Shown in pieces: positions 26,707 to 36,696 of a stretch of DNA of 46,760 nucleotides. A program made the translations under genes and the position numbers. Origin of the DNA: Pseudomonadota bacterium. GTDB taxonomy: Bacteria; Pseudomonadota; Gammaproteobacteria; Burkholderiales; Burkholderiaceae_C. Numbering within the stretch: position 1 is the stretch's first letter; each line of letters begins with the position of its first letter. The stretch is taken from the NCBI GenBank assembly GCA_029779845.1, contig JAKOZT010000105.1, positions 1-46,760 on the forward strand, read 5' to 3'. A model generated the notes under the pieces. That model worked only from the letters and a program-made list of their open reading frames with translations. It was not told the DNA's origin and did no database searches.

Positions 26707-27635
26707 AGGCGCTGCGCCGCTTTGCCGCCTGGCTCGTGCGCGGTCGCACGGCCGTCATCGGCCTGCCCTACCTGTGGCTGCTGGTGTTCTTCCTGCTGCC
26801 CTTCCTGATCGTGCTGAAGATCAGCGTCTCCGAGATGGAGGGCGTGGTCTTCAAGGACGTGCTGACTTTGAAGGAAGGCGTGCTGGCGCTGACCGTCAAG
26901 CTCTCGAACTACGTCTTCATCACCGAGGACGACCTCTACTTCAAGACCTACCTCTCGAGCATCAAGTACGCCGCGGTCACCACCGTGCTGTGCCTGCTGA
27001 TCGGCTACCCCTTCGCCTACTTCATGGCGCGCGCGAAGGCGACCCTCCAGCCGGCGCTGCTGATGCTGGTGATGCTGCCGTTCTGGACTTCGTTCCTGCT
27101 GCGCGTCTACGCCTGGAAGGGGCTGCTGACCGAAAACGGCTGGGTGTCCGACCTGCTGATCGCGCTGCGGCTCGACCACGTGCTGCTGGCGATGGGCGTG
27201 ATCCCGGCGCTGGGCAAGTTCATGAACTCGCCGTTCTCGCTGGTGGTGGGCATGGTCTACACCTACCTGCCCTTCATGATCCTGCCGCTGTACGGCAACC
27301 TCGCCAAGCTCGACCTGCGCCTGCTCGAAGCGGCCGCCGACCTGGGCGCGACGCCGTGGACGGCGTTCTGGAAGATCACCGTGCCGCTGTCCAAGGCCGG
27401 CATCATCGCCGGCGCGATGCTGGTGTTCATCCCCTGCATCGGCGAGTTCGTCATCCCCGAGCTGCTCGGCGGCCCGCAGACGCTGATGATCGGCCGCGTG
27501 CTGTGGGACGAGTTCTTCAGCAACAACGACTGGCCGATGGCCTCCAGCGTCGCGGTGGTGATGATCCTGCTGATCATCGTGCCGCTGGCGATCTTCAACC
27601 GCTACCAGGCGCAGGCCCAGGAGGCGCGGCGATGA
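26703..27635 (+). CDS. potH: Polyamine ABC transporter permease 1
   Basis: A 310-residue inner-membrane permease with about six hydrophobic segments, the first being YLWLLVFFLLPFLIVLKI. The coupling (EAA) loop is EAAADLGATPWTAFWKITVP around residues 208-228. It pairs with PotI to form the channel of the PotFGHI importer. The start overlaps potG and the end overlaps potI by 4 nt each, showing tight translational coupling. Confidence 0.94.
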   Translation: MKALRRFAAWLVRGRTAVIGLPYLWLLVFFLLPFLIVLKISVSEMEGVVFKDVLTLKEGVLALTVKLSNYVFITEDDLYFKTYLSSIKYAAVTTVLCLLIGYPFAYFMARAKATLQPALLMLVMLPFWTSFLLRVYAWKGLLTENGWVSDLLIALRLDHVLLAMGVIPALGKFMNSPFSLVVGMVYTYLPFMILPLYGNLAKLDLRLLEAAADLGATPWTAFWKITVPLSKAGIIAGAMLVFIPCIGEFVIPELLGGPQTLMIGRVLWDEFFSNNDWPMASSVAVVMILLIIVPLAIFNRYQAQAQEARR

Positions 27636-28492
27636 GCGGCGGCAAGGCACTCTTCGGCGCGGGTTTCGCGCGCGGCTTCTCGAAGGCCTGGCTGATCGGC
27701 GGCTACGTGTTCCTGTACCTGCCGATCGTCGCGCTCGTCATCTACTCGTTCAACGACTCGCCGATACCGAACCTGTGGGCGGGCTTCACGCTGAAGTGGT
27801 ACGCCGCGCTGCCGGGCGACCGCGAGATGATCGCCGGCCTGTGGCTGAGCCTCGAGGTGGCTTTCTTCACCGCCTGCGGCTCGGTGCTGCTGGGCACGCT
27901 GGCGGCCTTCGCGCTGGTGAAGTACCGGCGCTTCAGGGGCCGCACGGCCTTCAGCGGCATGGTCAACGCGCCGCTGGTGATGCCCGAGGTGATCATCGGC
28001 CTGTCGCTGCTGCTGATGCTGGTGTCGGTGCAGCGCGTGCTCGGCTTTCCCGAGCGCGGCATGCTGACCATCTGGCTCGGCCACCTGCTGCTGGGCATGG
28101 CCTACGCGACCGTGGTGGTGCAGGCGCGGCTGCAGGACCTGAACCCGCAGCTCGAAGAAGCGGCGATGGACCTGGGCGCGCGGCCGCACCAGGTGTTCTA
28201 CCTCGTCACGCTGCCGATGATCGCGCAGTCGCTGCTGTCGGCCTGGCTGCTGACCTTCACGCTCTCGCTCGACGACGTGGTGCTGTCGGCCTTCCTCTCC
28301 GGCCCCGGCTCGACGACCATGCCGCTGGTGATCTTCTCGCGCGCGCGCCTGGGCCTGAACCCGAGCGTGAACGCGGTAGCCACCATCATCGTGCTGGTGG
28401 TGTCGCTGGGCGTGGTGGTGGCGAGCCTGGCCATCGCCCGCGCCGAGCGCCGCCGCAGCCAGGAACTCGCGGCCGCCGCGCGCGGCGGATGA
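27632..28492 (+). CDS. potI: Polyamine ABC transporter permease 2
   Basis: A 286-residue inner-membrane permease. The first membrane segment is GYVFLYLPIVALVIYSFND, a typical PotI/PotC start. The EAA loop is EEAAMDLGARPHQVFYLVTL near residue 175, and LSLDDVVLSAFLSGPGSTTM is a conserved PotI segment. The ATG at 27632 overlaps the potH stop. The gene for the porin-like protein begins 48 bp downstream in the same direction. Confidence 0.94.
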   Translation: MSGGKALFGAGFARGFSKAWLIGGYVFLYLPIVALVIYSFNDSPIPNLWAGFTLKWYAALPGDREMIAGLWLSLEVAFFTACGSVLLGTLAAFALVKYRRFRGRTAFSGMVNAPLVMPEVIIGLSLLLMLVSVQRVLGFPERGMLTIWLGHLLLGMAYATVVVQARLQDLNPQLEEAAMDLGARPHQVFYLVTLPMIAQSLLSAWLLTFTLSLDDVVLSAFLSGPGSTTMPLVIFSRARLGLNPSVNAVATIIVLVVSLGVVVASLAIARAERRRSQELAAAARGG

Positions 28493-28540
28493 ATCAACGA
28501 ACGAACGACCGAAACGATTGACCCACGAGGAGAACCCGAC

Positions 28541-29926
28541 ATGAAATTCCGGCAACCCACCGCCCTCGCCCAGGCCGTCGTGCTCGCGCTCGGGGCCGGC
28601 TTCGCGAGCGGCGCCGCGGCGCAATCGACCGCCGACCTGATCAAGGAGATCCAGGATCTGAAGAAGCGCGTCGCCGAGCTGGAAGGCAAGGCCGGCGCCG
28701 CCGAGGCCGCCAGGCCGGCCGCCGGCCAGTGGGGCATGACGCCCGAGCAGGCCGCCGAGTTCAACCGCATCGCGGTGAAGACCGAGGCGATGGAAGACGC
28801 GCGCGACGCCGCCGGCCTGAAGGGCCTGAAGATCTCGGGCTACATGGACCCGACCTTCATCTACAACAAACGCCAGGACAAGGCGGGCTTCCAGCTCCTG
28901 AACCGCGTCGACGACGACGGCTACAACTACGACAACTCGTACTTCGGCGCCGCGGTGCTCGACTTCACCAAGGAAACCGACTCCGGCACGCGCTGGCGCC
29001 TGACGCTGGCGCCGAACCGCGGTGTCGGCGCGGTGGTCGACGGCGCCTCGCCGATCCACGAAGCCAGCGTGTCGGTGCCGATCACCGACTTGCAGACGCG
29101 CTTCATCGCCGGCCAGATCCCCGACTGGTCGGGCTACGAGTACCTGCAGCCGACGCTGAACAAGCTGATCACGCACAACCTGCTGTTCGACTTCACGCTG
29201 CCCACCGCGTACACCGGCGCCGGCTTCGAGATCGCCGACGGCAAGTGGATCTACAAGGGCGTGCTGGCGAACATGAACGGCACGCGCAAGACCCCGGGCA
29301 ACAAGACGCCGGTGATCGCCTACCGCGTCGACTACGCGCGCGGCGAGTTCCAGGGCTTCGGCTTCGCGGGCGTGCACGGCAAGGCGGCGAACCTCACCGA
29401 GAACGTCGTCGACGTCAACGGCGACGTGGTGACGCAAAAGGATTCGCGCGTCGACCTGTTCGAGTTCGACGCCTACTTCATCCGCGGCGACTGGACGGTG
29501 CAGGGCCAGCTGAGCCTGGGCCAGCAGAAGCGCGCCTCGATCACGCCCGACCCGGTGAGCGGCGAGCTGCGCGACGCCAGGTGGTGGGGCCTGTCGACGC
29601 TGGCGGCCTACAAGTGGGATCCGCGCTTCGAGACCACCGCGCGGCTCGACTACCTCGCCAACAAGAAGAACGGCGGCGGTCTGCTCGGCTACACCGTGGC
29701 CGACGGCCGCAACGGCATCGGCCCCGACGTCAATGGCGATCCCGAGCGCGGCGCCAACCGCATGGCGCTGACGCTGGGTGCGAGCTATCTCTTCAACCTG
29801 AACACGACCTTCAAGGTCGAGTACCGCATCGACCGCGCCAACCTGCCCGTCTTCATCGACGTGAAGGACGGCAGCTACAGCAAGACCAACCAGCTGTTCG
29901 GCGCCTCGGTCCTGGTGTCGTTCTGA
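28541..29926 (+). CDS. Outer-membrane porin-like protein (DUF3138-like), likely polyamine-linked
   Basis: A 461-residue exported protein. Residues 1-27 are a signal peptide (LALGAGFASGAAA). Residues ~29-52 form a short coiled coil (STADLIKEIQDLKKRVAELE), as in trimeric porins. The rest is rich in alternating aromatic and polar strands (LKISGYMDPTFIYNK, WRLTLAPNRG, FEFDAYFIRGDWTVQGQLSL, TFKVEYRIDRANL). The last residue is Phe in GASVLVSF, the usual beta-barrel assembly signal. It resembles the uncharacterised DUF3138 proteins of Burkholderiales, but I am not certain of the family. Its place between potI and puuC suggests an outer-membrane channel for polyamines. An AGGAG lies 8 nt upstream of the ATG. 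Confidence 0.72.
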   Translation: MKFRQPTALAQAVVLALGAGFASGAAAQSTADLIKEIQDLKKRVAELEGKAGAAEAARPAAGQWGMTPEQAAEFNRIAVKTEAMEDARDAAGLKGLKISGYMDPTFIYNKRQDKAGFQLLNRVDDDGYNYDNSYFGAAVLDFTKETDSGTRWRLTLAPNRGVGAVVDGASPIHEASVSVPITDLQTRFIAGQIPDWSGYEYLQPTLNKLITHNLLFDFTLPTAYTGAGFEIADGKWIYKGVLANMNGTRKTPGNKTPVIAYRVDYARGEFQGFGFAGVHGKAANLTENVVDVNGDVVTQKDSRVDLFEFDAYFIRGDWTVQGQLSLGQQKRASITPDPVSGELRDARWWGLSTLAAYKWDPRFETTARLDYLANKKNGGGLLGYTVADGRNGIGPDVNGDPERGANRMALTLGASYLFNLNTTFKVEYRIDRANLPVFIDVKDGSYSKTNQLFGASVLVSF

Positions 29927-29936
29927 CGGAGCGCGT

Positions 29937-29951
29937 GCCCGCGCGGCGGGC
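29937..29951 (+). repeat. Short GC hairpin between the porin-like gene and puuC
   Basis: GCCCGC (29937-29942) and GCGGGC (29946-29951) flank a 3-nt loop, 10 bp after the porin-like stop codon. No T-run follows, so it is more likely an RNA-stabilising or attenuating hairpin than a full terminator. Confidence 0.35.
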
Positions 29952-29984
29952 GCCGCGTCGTCTCCCATCCCGATAGGAGCAGAC

Positions 29985-31484
29985 ATGAACAAGCCCGCCC
30001 CCGACTGGCACGCCGCCGCAGCGGCACTGCGCATCGACGGCCGCGCGCTGATCGCCGGCCAGCGTGTGGCCGCCAGGAGCGGCGAGACCTTCGCGAAGGC
30101 TTCGCCGATCGACGGCCGCGCGCTCGGCGACATCGCACGCGGCCGCGTCGAGGACATCGACGCGGCCGTTGCCGCCGCGCGCGCCGCGTTTGCCGACGCG
30201 CGCTGGGCCGGCAAGGCGCCGGCAGCGCGCAAGAAGGTGCTGCAGCGCTTCGCCGACAAGATCCTCGCCGCGAAGGAAGAGCTCGCCCTGCTCGAGACGC
30301 TCGACATGGGCAAGCCGATCCAGTACAGCCTCGCGGTCGACGTGGGCGCCACCGCGCGCACCATCGCGTGGTACGCCGAAGCGGTCGACAAGATCTACGA
30401 CGAGATCGCGCCCACCGGCGCCAGCGCGCTGGCGCTGATCACGCGCGAGGCGATGGGCGTGATCGGCGTGGTGGTGCCCTGGAACTATCCGATGATCATG
30501 GCGGCCTGGAAGCTGGGGCCCGCGCTGGCCGCCGGCAACAGCGTGGTGCTCAAGCCTTCCGAGAAAAGCCCACTGACGGCGCTGCGCTTGGCTGAACTCG
30601 CCATCGAGGCCGGCCTGCCCGAGGGCGTGTTCAACGTCGTGCCGGGCTACGGCCACGAGGCCGGCGAGGCGCTCGCGCTGCACATGGACGTGGACGCGAT
30701 CGGCTTCACCGGCAGTACGCGCGTGGGCCGCAAGATGCTCGAATACGCGGGCCGCAGCAACCTCAAGCGCGTCTACAACGAGCTGGGCGGCAAGTCGGCC
30801 TTCGTGGTGTTCGACGACTTCGCCGACGTCACGCGTGCCGCCAGGACGGTGGCCGGCAGCATGTTCTTCAACCAGGGCGAGAGCTGCAACGCGCCCTCGC
30901 GCGTGCTGGTGCACGAGAAGGTGGCGGACCGCTTCCTCGAAGTGGTCGCCGCCGAGGCGCCCAAGTACGCGCCGGGCGACCCGCTCTCGGGCCGCGCCGA
31001 GATGGGCGCGCTGGTCGACGAGACGCAGATGAACACCGTGCTCGGCTACATAGCCGCCGGCAACGCCGAAGGGGCGAAGCTGGTCACCGGCGGCGCGCGC
31101 GCACGCGCCGAGACGGGCGGCTTCTACGTGCAGCCGACGGTGTTCGAGCGCGTGCGCAACGACATGAAGATCGCGCGCGAGGAGATCTTCGGCCCGGTGA
31201 TGAGCGTGATCCGCTTCAAGGACGAGGCCGAAGCCATCGCGCTGGCCAACGACTCGAGCTACGGCCTGCAGGCCAGCGTGTGGAGCGACAACGTCAACCG
31301 CGCGCACCGCGTGGCCCGGGCGCTGCGCGCCGGCACCGTGCACGTCAACCAGTACGACGAGGACGACATCACCGTGCCCGTCGGCGGCTACAAGCAGAGC
31401 GGCAACGGCCGCGACAAGAGCCTGCACGCCTTCGACAAGTACACCGAGCTGAAAACCACCTGGCTGCGCATCGACGCGGCTTGA
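29985..31484 (+). CDS. puuC: Gamma-glutamyl-gamma-aminobutyraldehyde dehydrogenase-like aldehyde dehydrogenase
   Basis: A 499-residue NAD(P)-dependent aldehyde dehydrogenase. Key residues are the VVPWNYPMIMAAWKLGPAL cofactor region, the GFTGSTRVGR turn, catalytic E266 in YNELGGKS and nucleophile C301 in NQGESCNAPSR. The PuuC-like N-terminus has GQRVAARSGETFAKASPIDG. It could oxidise gamma-glutamyl-aminobutyraldehyde from PuuB and 4-aminobutyraldehyde from SpuC, serving both routes. An AGGAG lies upstream of the ATG. gabT begins 16 bp downstream. Confidence 0.9.
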   Translation: MNKPAPDWHAAAAALRIDGRALIAGQRVAARSGETFAKASPIDGRALGDIARGRVEDIDAAVAAARAAFADARWAGKAPAARKKVLQRFADKILAAKEELALLETLDMGKPIQYSLAVDVGATARTIAWYAEAVDKIYDEIAPTGASALALITREAMGVIGVVVPWNYPMIMAAWKLGPALAAGNSVVLKPSEKSPLTALRLAELAIEAGLPEGVFNVVPGYGHEAGEALALHMDVDAIGFTGSTRVGRKMLEYAGRSNLKRVYNELGGKSAFVVFDDFADVTRAARTVAGSMFFNQGESCNAPSRVLVHEKVADRFLEVVAAEAPKYAPGDPLSGRAEMGALVDETQMNTVLGYIAAGNAEGAKLVTGGARARAETGGFYVQPTVFERVRNDMKIAREEIFGPVMSVIRFKDEAEAIALANDSSYGLQASVWSDNVNRAHRVARALRAGTVHVNQYDEDDITVPVGGYKQSGNGRDKSLHAFDKYTELKTTWLRIDAA

Positions 31485-31500
31485 GTGCCAGGAGAGACAG

Positions 31501-32778
31501 ATGAATCATTCCCTCAACGAACAGCTGATGGCCCGCAAGGCCGCCGCCACCGCGCGCGGCGTCGGCGTGATGGGCACGTTCTTCGCCGACCGCGCCGACA
31601 ACGCCGAGCTGTGGGACGTGGAAGGCCGGCGCTTCATCGACTTCGCCGGCGGCATCGCGGTGATGAACAGCGGCCACGGCCACCCCAGGGTGGTCGCGGC
31701 GATCGAAGCGCAGCTGAAGAAGTTCACCCACACCTGCTACCAGGTGGTGCCCTACGAGAGCTACATCGCGCTGGCCGAGAAGCTCAACGCGCTGACGCCG
31801 GGTTCGCACGCGAAGAAGACGGCCCTCTTCTCCACTGGCGCCGAGGCGATCGAGAACGCGATCAAGATCGCGCGCTCATCCACGAAACGCTCGGGGGTCA
31901 TTGCCTTCAGCGGCGCCTTCCACGGCCGCAGCCTGTTCGCGGTGTCGCTGACGGGCAAGGTGGCGCCCTACAAGCTCGGCTTCGGGCCCTTCCCGCCCGA
32001 GATCTACCACGCGCCCTACCCCGACGCGCACACGCCGCTGGCCGAGGTGAAGAAGGCGGTTCACCACCTCTTCAAGGCCGACATCGAGCCGGGCCGCGTC
32101 GCCGCGATCGTGTTCGAGCCGGTGCAGGGCGAAGGCGGCTTCAACGTGATCCAGGCCGAGGCGGTGCAGTGGCTGCGCCAGCTCTGCGACGAACACGGCA
32201 TCGTGCTGATCGCCGACGAGATCCAGACCGGCTTCGGCCGCACCGGCCGCCTGTTCGCGATGGAGCACTTCGGCGTGGTGCCGGATCTGATGACCATCGC
32301 CAAGAGCCTCGCCGGCGGCGTGCCGCTGTCGGCCGTGACCGGCAAGGCCGAGATCATGGACGCGCCCGCGCCCGGCGGCCTGGGCGGCACCTACGCCGGC
32401 AACCCGCTGGCGATCGCCGCCGCGCACGCGATCATCGACGTGATGCGCGACGAGCAGCTGCCCGAGCGCGGCGCGACGCTGGGCGATCAGTTGAAGGCGA
32501 TGTTGGCCGGCATGCGCCAGGAGATCCCGCAGATCGCCGACGTGCGCGGCCTCGGCGCGATGGTCGCGGTGCAGTTCAACCAGCCCGGCAGCGGCGCGCC
32601 GGACGCCGACTTCACGAAGAAGGTGCAGGCCGAGGCGCTCAAGCGCAGCCTGATCCTCTTGACCTGCGGCGTCGATGCCAACGTGGTGCGCTTCCTGTTC
32701 CCGCTGACGGTCCAGCAGCCGGTGTTCGACGAGGCGCTGGGCATCCTGCGCGAATCGCTGCGCGCCACCGCCGCGTGA
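31501..32778 (+). CDS. gabT: 4-aminobutyrate aminotransferase
   Basis: A 425-residue class-III aminotransferase converting GABA and 2-oxoglutarate to succinate semialdehyde and glutamate. Family segments are FIDFAGGIAVMNSGHGHP, HTCYQVVPYESYIALAEKLN, FSTGAEAIENAIKIAR, ADEIQTGFGRTG and the PLP lysine K268 in TIAKSLAGG, the same position as in E. coli GabT. A few codons around 31876-31910 (TCA, AAA, GGG, ATT) are unlike the strongly G/C-ended neighbours. It overlaps the downstream glutamine-synthetase-like gene by 4 nt (GTGA). No succinate semialdehyde dehydrogenase gene is in the window. Confidence 0.95.
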   Translation: MNHSLNEQLMARKAAATARGVGVMGTFFADRADNAELWDVEGRRFIDFAGGIAVMNSGHGHPRVVAAIEAQLKKFTHTCYQVVPYESYIALAEKLNALTPGSHAKKTALFSTGAEAIENAIKIARSSTKRSGVIAFSGAFHGRSLFAVSLTGKVAPYKLGFGPFPPEIYHAPYPDAHTPLAEVKKAVHHLFKADIEPGRVAAIVFEPVQGEGGFNVIQAEAVQWLRQLCDEHGIVLIADEIQTGFGRTGRLFAMEHFGVVPDLMTIAKSLAGGVPLSAVTGKAEIMDAPAPGGLGGTYAGNPLAIAAAHAIIDVMRDEQLPERGATLGDQLKAMLAGMRQEIPQIADVRGLGAMVAVQFNQPGSGAPDADFTKKVQAEALKRSLILLTCGVDANVVRFLFPLTVQQPVFDEALGILRESLRATAA

Positions 32779-34052
32779 TCCGCGACGACATCGTCGACCT
32801 GCGCGAGCAGCTCGCCGCGCAGGGCGTGCACACGCTGCTCGCGCAGTTCACCGACCTGCACGGCGTCGCCAAGGGCAAGCTGCTGCCGCTGGCGCAGCTG
32901 CGCACGCTGGTCGAAACGGGTGCAGGCTTCTCGGGGCCCTCGATCGCCGGCACCGGGCTGCCGCGCATGGGACCGCGCTCGGAGTATTACGGGCGCGGCG
33001 ACCTCGCCACCGCCTGCGCGCTGCCGTGGATGCCGGGCCACGCCCGCATCGTCTGCGACGGCTTCGTCGCCGGAGAGCCCTTCGATGCCTGCCCGCGCCA
33101 GGTGCTGCGCCGTCAGATCGCACGCCTGGCCGAACGCGGCTGGAGCTTGCAGACCGGCATCGAGCCGGAGTTCTTTCTGCTGCGTCGCACCGCGCACGGC
33201 TTCGCACCGGCCGACGAGCACGACCGCCTCGCCAAGCCCTCCTACGATCTGAAGAGCCTGCCGCGACAGGCCGATTTCCTGCACGAGCTGGTGACGGCGC
33301 TCGCGGCCTGCGGGCTGGAGGTGCTGCAAGTCGACCATGAAGACGCCCAGGGCCAGTACGAAGTCAACTTCCTGCACGCCGATGCGCTGACCAGCGCCGA
33401 CCGGCTGACGCTCTTCAAGCTGGCCGCGCACGCGCTGGCCGAACGTCGCGGCATGGTCTTCTCGATGATGCCCAAGCCCTTCGCCGACCAGCCGGGCAGC
33501 GGCATGCATTTCCACGTGTCGCTCGACGGCGGCGACGATGAGACGCTGCGGCACTTCATGGCCGGCGTGCTGGCGCATTCCGCCGGCCTCGCGGCGCTGG
33601 CCGCGCCGACGGTGAACTCGTACAAGCGGCTCGTCGTCGGCGAATCGCTGTCGGGCACCAGCTGGGCGCCGGCCTGCATCGCGCACGGCCCGAACAACCG
33701 CACGGCGTTGATCCGCACGCTGCCGGGCCGCTTCGAATGGCGGCTGCCGGATGCGTCGGCGAATCCCTACCTCGCCACCGCCGGGCTGATCGCCGCCGGG
33801 CTGGACGGCGTCGCCAGGCGCAGCGATCCTGGCCCGGCCTGCACCGACGATCTGTTCGAGCGGCCCATCGCCGCGCGGCTACCGCAAAGCCTCGCCGAAG
33901 CAGTCGATGCGCTCGAAGCCGACGAGACGCTGTGCAACGCGCTCGGCGCCACGCTCGCGCGCGAGTTCATCGCCGCGAAGCGCGCCGAATGGATCGCTTA
34001 CGCGCGCCACGTCAGCGCCTGGGAACTGCAACGCTACGGCGATCGCTTCTAG
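32775..34052 (+). CDS. Glutamine synthetase-like enzyme (type III/GlnT-like), function unknown
   Basis: A 425-residue second GS-family ligase, clearly different from PuuA. It has LLAQFTDLHGVAKGKLLPL, AGTGLPRMGPRSEYYGRGDL, the metal-ligand EPEFFL, EDAQGQYEVNFLHADALTS, GSGMHFHVSL, PNNRTALIR and DASANPYLATAGLIAAGLDG. These segments match GlnT-type proteins, a group that also includes gamma-glutamylmethylamide synthetase relatives. No NLYDLPP adenylylation motif is seen. The GTG at 32775 overlaps the gabT stop, so the two are translationally coupled. Glutamylation of a different amine (diaminopropane, cadaverine, methylamine or ethanolamine) is plausible; ammonia assimilation is the alternative. 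Confidence 0.85.
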   Translation: MIRDDIVDLREQLAAQGVHTLLAQFTDLHGVAKGKLLPLAQLRTLVETGAGFSGPSIAGTGLPRMGPRSEYYGRGDLATACALPWMPGHARIVCDGFVAGEPFDACPRQVLRRQIARLAERGWSLQTGIEPEFFLLRRTAHGFAPADEHDRLAKPSYDLKSLPRQADFLHELVTALAACGLEVLQVDHEDAQGQYEVNFLHADALTSADRLTLFKLAAHALAERRGMVFSMMPKPFADQPGSGMHFHVSLDGGDDETLRHFMAGVLAHSAGLAALAAPTVNSYKRLVVGESLSGTSWAPACIAHGPNNRTALIRTLPGRFEWRLPDASANPYLATAGLIAAGLDGVARRSDPGPACTDDLFERPIAARLPQSLAEAVDALEADETLCNALGATLAREFIAAKRAEWIAYARHVSAWELQRYGDRF

Positions 34053-34890
34053 GGGCCGGCTTGCAGCATCCCGTTCCCTGGCTCTCCTACCTCTGCCTCG
34101 CCTCCGGCATGGCGCTGGTGGGCAGCTACGTGGGGCTGTCGAAGGTCCTGGTGCTGGTGCTGCCGGTGTTCCTGCTCGCCTGGCTGCGCTTCGGCATCGC
34201 GGCCGTCGCGATGGCCGGCTGGGTGAAGCGGCAGCCCGGCGAGACGCCGCTGAACGCACACGACCGCTGGCTGCTGTTCCTCGAATCCTTCTTCGGCAAC
34301 TTCCTGTTCTCGGTGTGCATGCTGTTCGGCGTGGCGCGCACCTCGGCGCTGGCGGCCGGCGTGATCATGGCGGCGATCCCCGCGGTGGTGGCGATCCTGT
34401 CGCGCGTCATCCTGAAGGAGCGCATCGCGCCGCGCGTGGCGATCGGCATCGCCTGCGCGGTGGGCGGCATCGCGCTGGTCTCGTTCGGCAAGCATGCCGG
34501 CGGCACGGACTCGGATCTCGGCGGGCTGGTCGGCAACCTGCTGCTGCTCGGCGCCGTGATCTGCGAGGCGATCTACGTCGTGCTCGGCAAGAAGCTGGCG
34601 GCCAAGGTCTCGGCCAAGCGCATCAGCGCGCTGATCAACCTGTGGGGCCTGCTGCTGGTGGCGCCCTTCGGCCTGTGGCAGGCGCTCGGCTTCGACTTCG
34701 GCGGCGTCAGCGCCGCGCACTGGTGGCTGCTGGTCTTCTACTCGCTGGCCGCCAGCATGGTCACGGTGTGGCTGTGGATGACCGGGCTGAAGCACGTGCC
34801 GGCCTCGCAGGCCGGCGTGTTCACCGTGATGCTGCCGGTGGCCGCCGCGGCGGTCGGCGTGATCTTCCTCGGCGAGCGCTTCACGCCGGC

Positions 34891-35925
<1,035 letters not shown>

Positions 35926-35962
35926 CGGGGGCGGCGGGTTCGCAGCCCCCGATTGTCGCCGC

Positions 35963-36361
35963 TCAGCGCACGGCCGAGCCCACGTTGATCGAGCGCACGA
36001 ACACCACCACGTCGCGCAGCTGCTCGTCGGTCAGCTCCTCGCCCCAGGGCGGCATCTTGGGCGAGCGCGCCAGCGACTCGCCGCCGCGCTGCACGATCAG
36101 CTTGACGTAGTCGTCGTTCTTGTCCGAGACGCGCAGGTTGGCCGGGCGCGGCGTGTAGAGCTTGGCGGCGCGGCCGTTGCCGTCGCCGGTCACGCCGTGG
36201 CAGGTGACGCAGTAGTTGGCGAACACCAGGCCGCCGCGGAACACCGCGGCGTCGTGGCTGTCGCGCGGCAGCAGCACGCCGTCGTGCGACGGCTGCGCCG
36301 CCGGCGCGAACGATGCCGCCAGGCCGAGCGCAAGGGCCAGGCAAGCGCTGCGCAGGCTCAT
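35963..36361 (-). CDS. Periplasmic mono-heme c-type cytochrome
   Basis: A 132-residue exported class-I cytochrome c. Residues 1-22 are a signal peptide. The heme motif is C51-V-T-C54-H55 in FANYCVTCHGVTGDG, and the sixth ligand is probably M103 in SPKMPPWG. LTDEQLRDVVVFVRSI is the usual C-terminal helix. Its ATG overlaps the cupredoxin stop by 4 nt. With the upstream cupredoxin and di-heme peroxidase genes it forms an apparent three-gene electron-transfer operon, being the last gene. Confidence 0.9.
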   Translation of the reverse strand: MSLRSACLALALGLAASFAPAAQPSHDGVLLPRDSHDAAVFRGGLVFANYCVTCHGVTGDGNGRAAKLYTPRPANLRVSDKNDDYVKLIVQRGGESLARSPKMPPWGEELTDEQLRDVVVFVRSINVGSAVR

Positions 36362-36693
36362 TTCTCCACCTCGATGGTCATGTGCATGTCGGGGTGGATC
36401 GCGCACTCCACCTCGACGCTGCCGGCCTTGTCGAAGGTGACGCTCTTGCTGCCGCCCTGCGGGTAGCTGCCGAGGTCGAAGCTCTTCACCGGCGAGAGCG
36501 AGAACACGTTGTGCGAGAACGGGTCCTCGTTGACGAACTTCACCGAGTCGCCCGCCTTGACCTTCAGCGTCTTGGCGCTGAAGGCCTTGCCCTTCTGGCC
36601 CACGGTGTGCTCGGCGGCGGCCGCGGGCAGCGCGGCGGCGGCCAGCAGCATCGCGAGGGTGGCGAGGTGAACGGGTTGGAAGCGCGAATGCAT
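36358..36693 (-). CDS. Periplasmic cupredoxin (plastocyanin/pseudoazurin-like)
   Basis: A 111-residue blue-copper protein. The signal peptide is residues 1-27 (ALPAAAA). Candidate type-1 copper ligands are H61 (DPFSHNVFS), C97, H100 and M103 (VECAIHPDMHM). Proteins of this kind are often labelled methylamine utilisation proteins, because they sit beside MauG-like peroxidases. It lies 3 bp downstream of the di-heme peroxidase gene and overlaps the cytochrome c gene by 4 nt. It probably shuttles electrons in the periplasm between these partners. Confidence 0.9.
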   Translation of the reverse strand: MHSRFQPVHLATLAMLLAAAALPAAAAEHTVGQKGKAFSAKTLKVKAGDSVKFVNEDPFSHNVFSLSPVKSFDLGSYPQGGSKSVTFDKAGSVEVECAIHPDMHMTIEVEK

Positions 36694-36696
36694 GGT

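Noticed and set aside
27602..30391. Minus-strand open frame of about 930 codons across potI, the porin-like gene and puuC
   Set aside because: It is a shadow of three conserved plus-strand genes, with no recognisable domain and a composition typical of antisense frames.
31876..31910. Short run of atypical codons in gabT that might mark a recombination patch
   Set aside because: Only about ten codons, the frame and family motifs are intact, and chance variation is enough to explain it.
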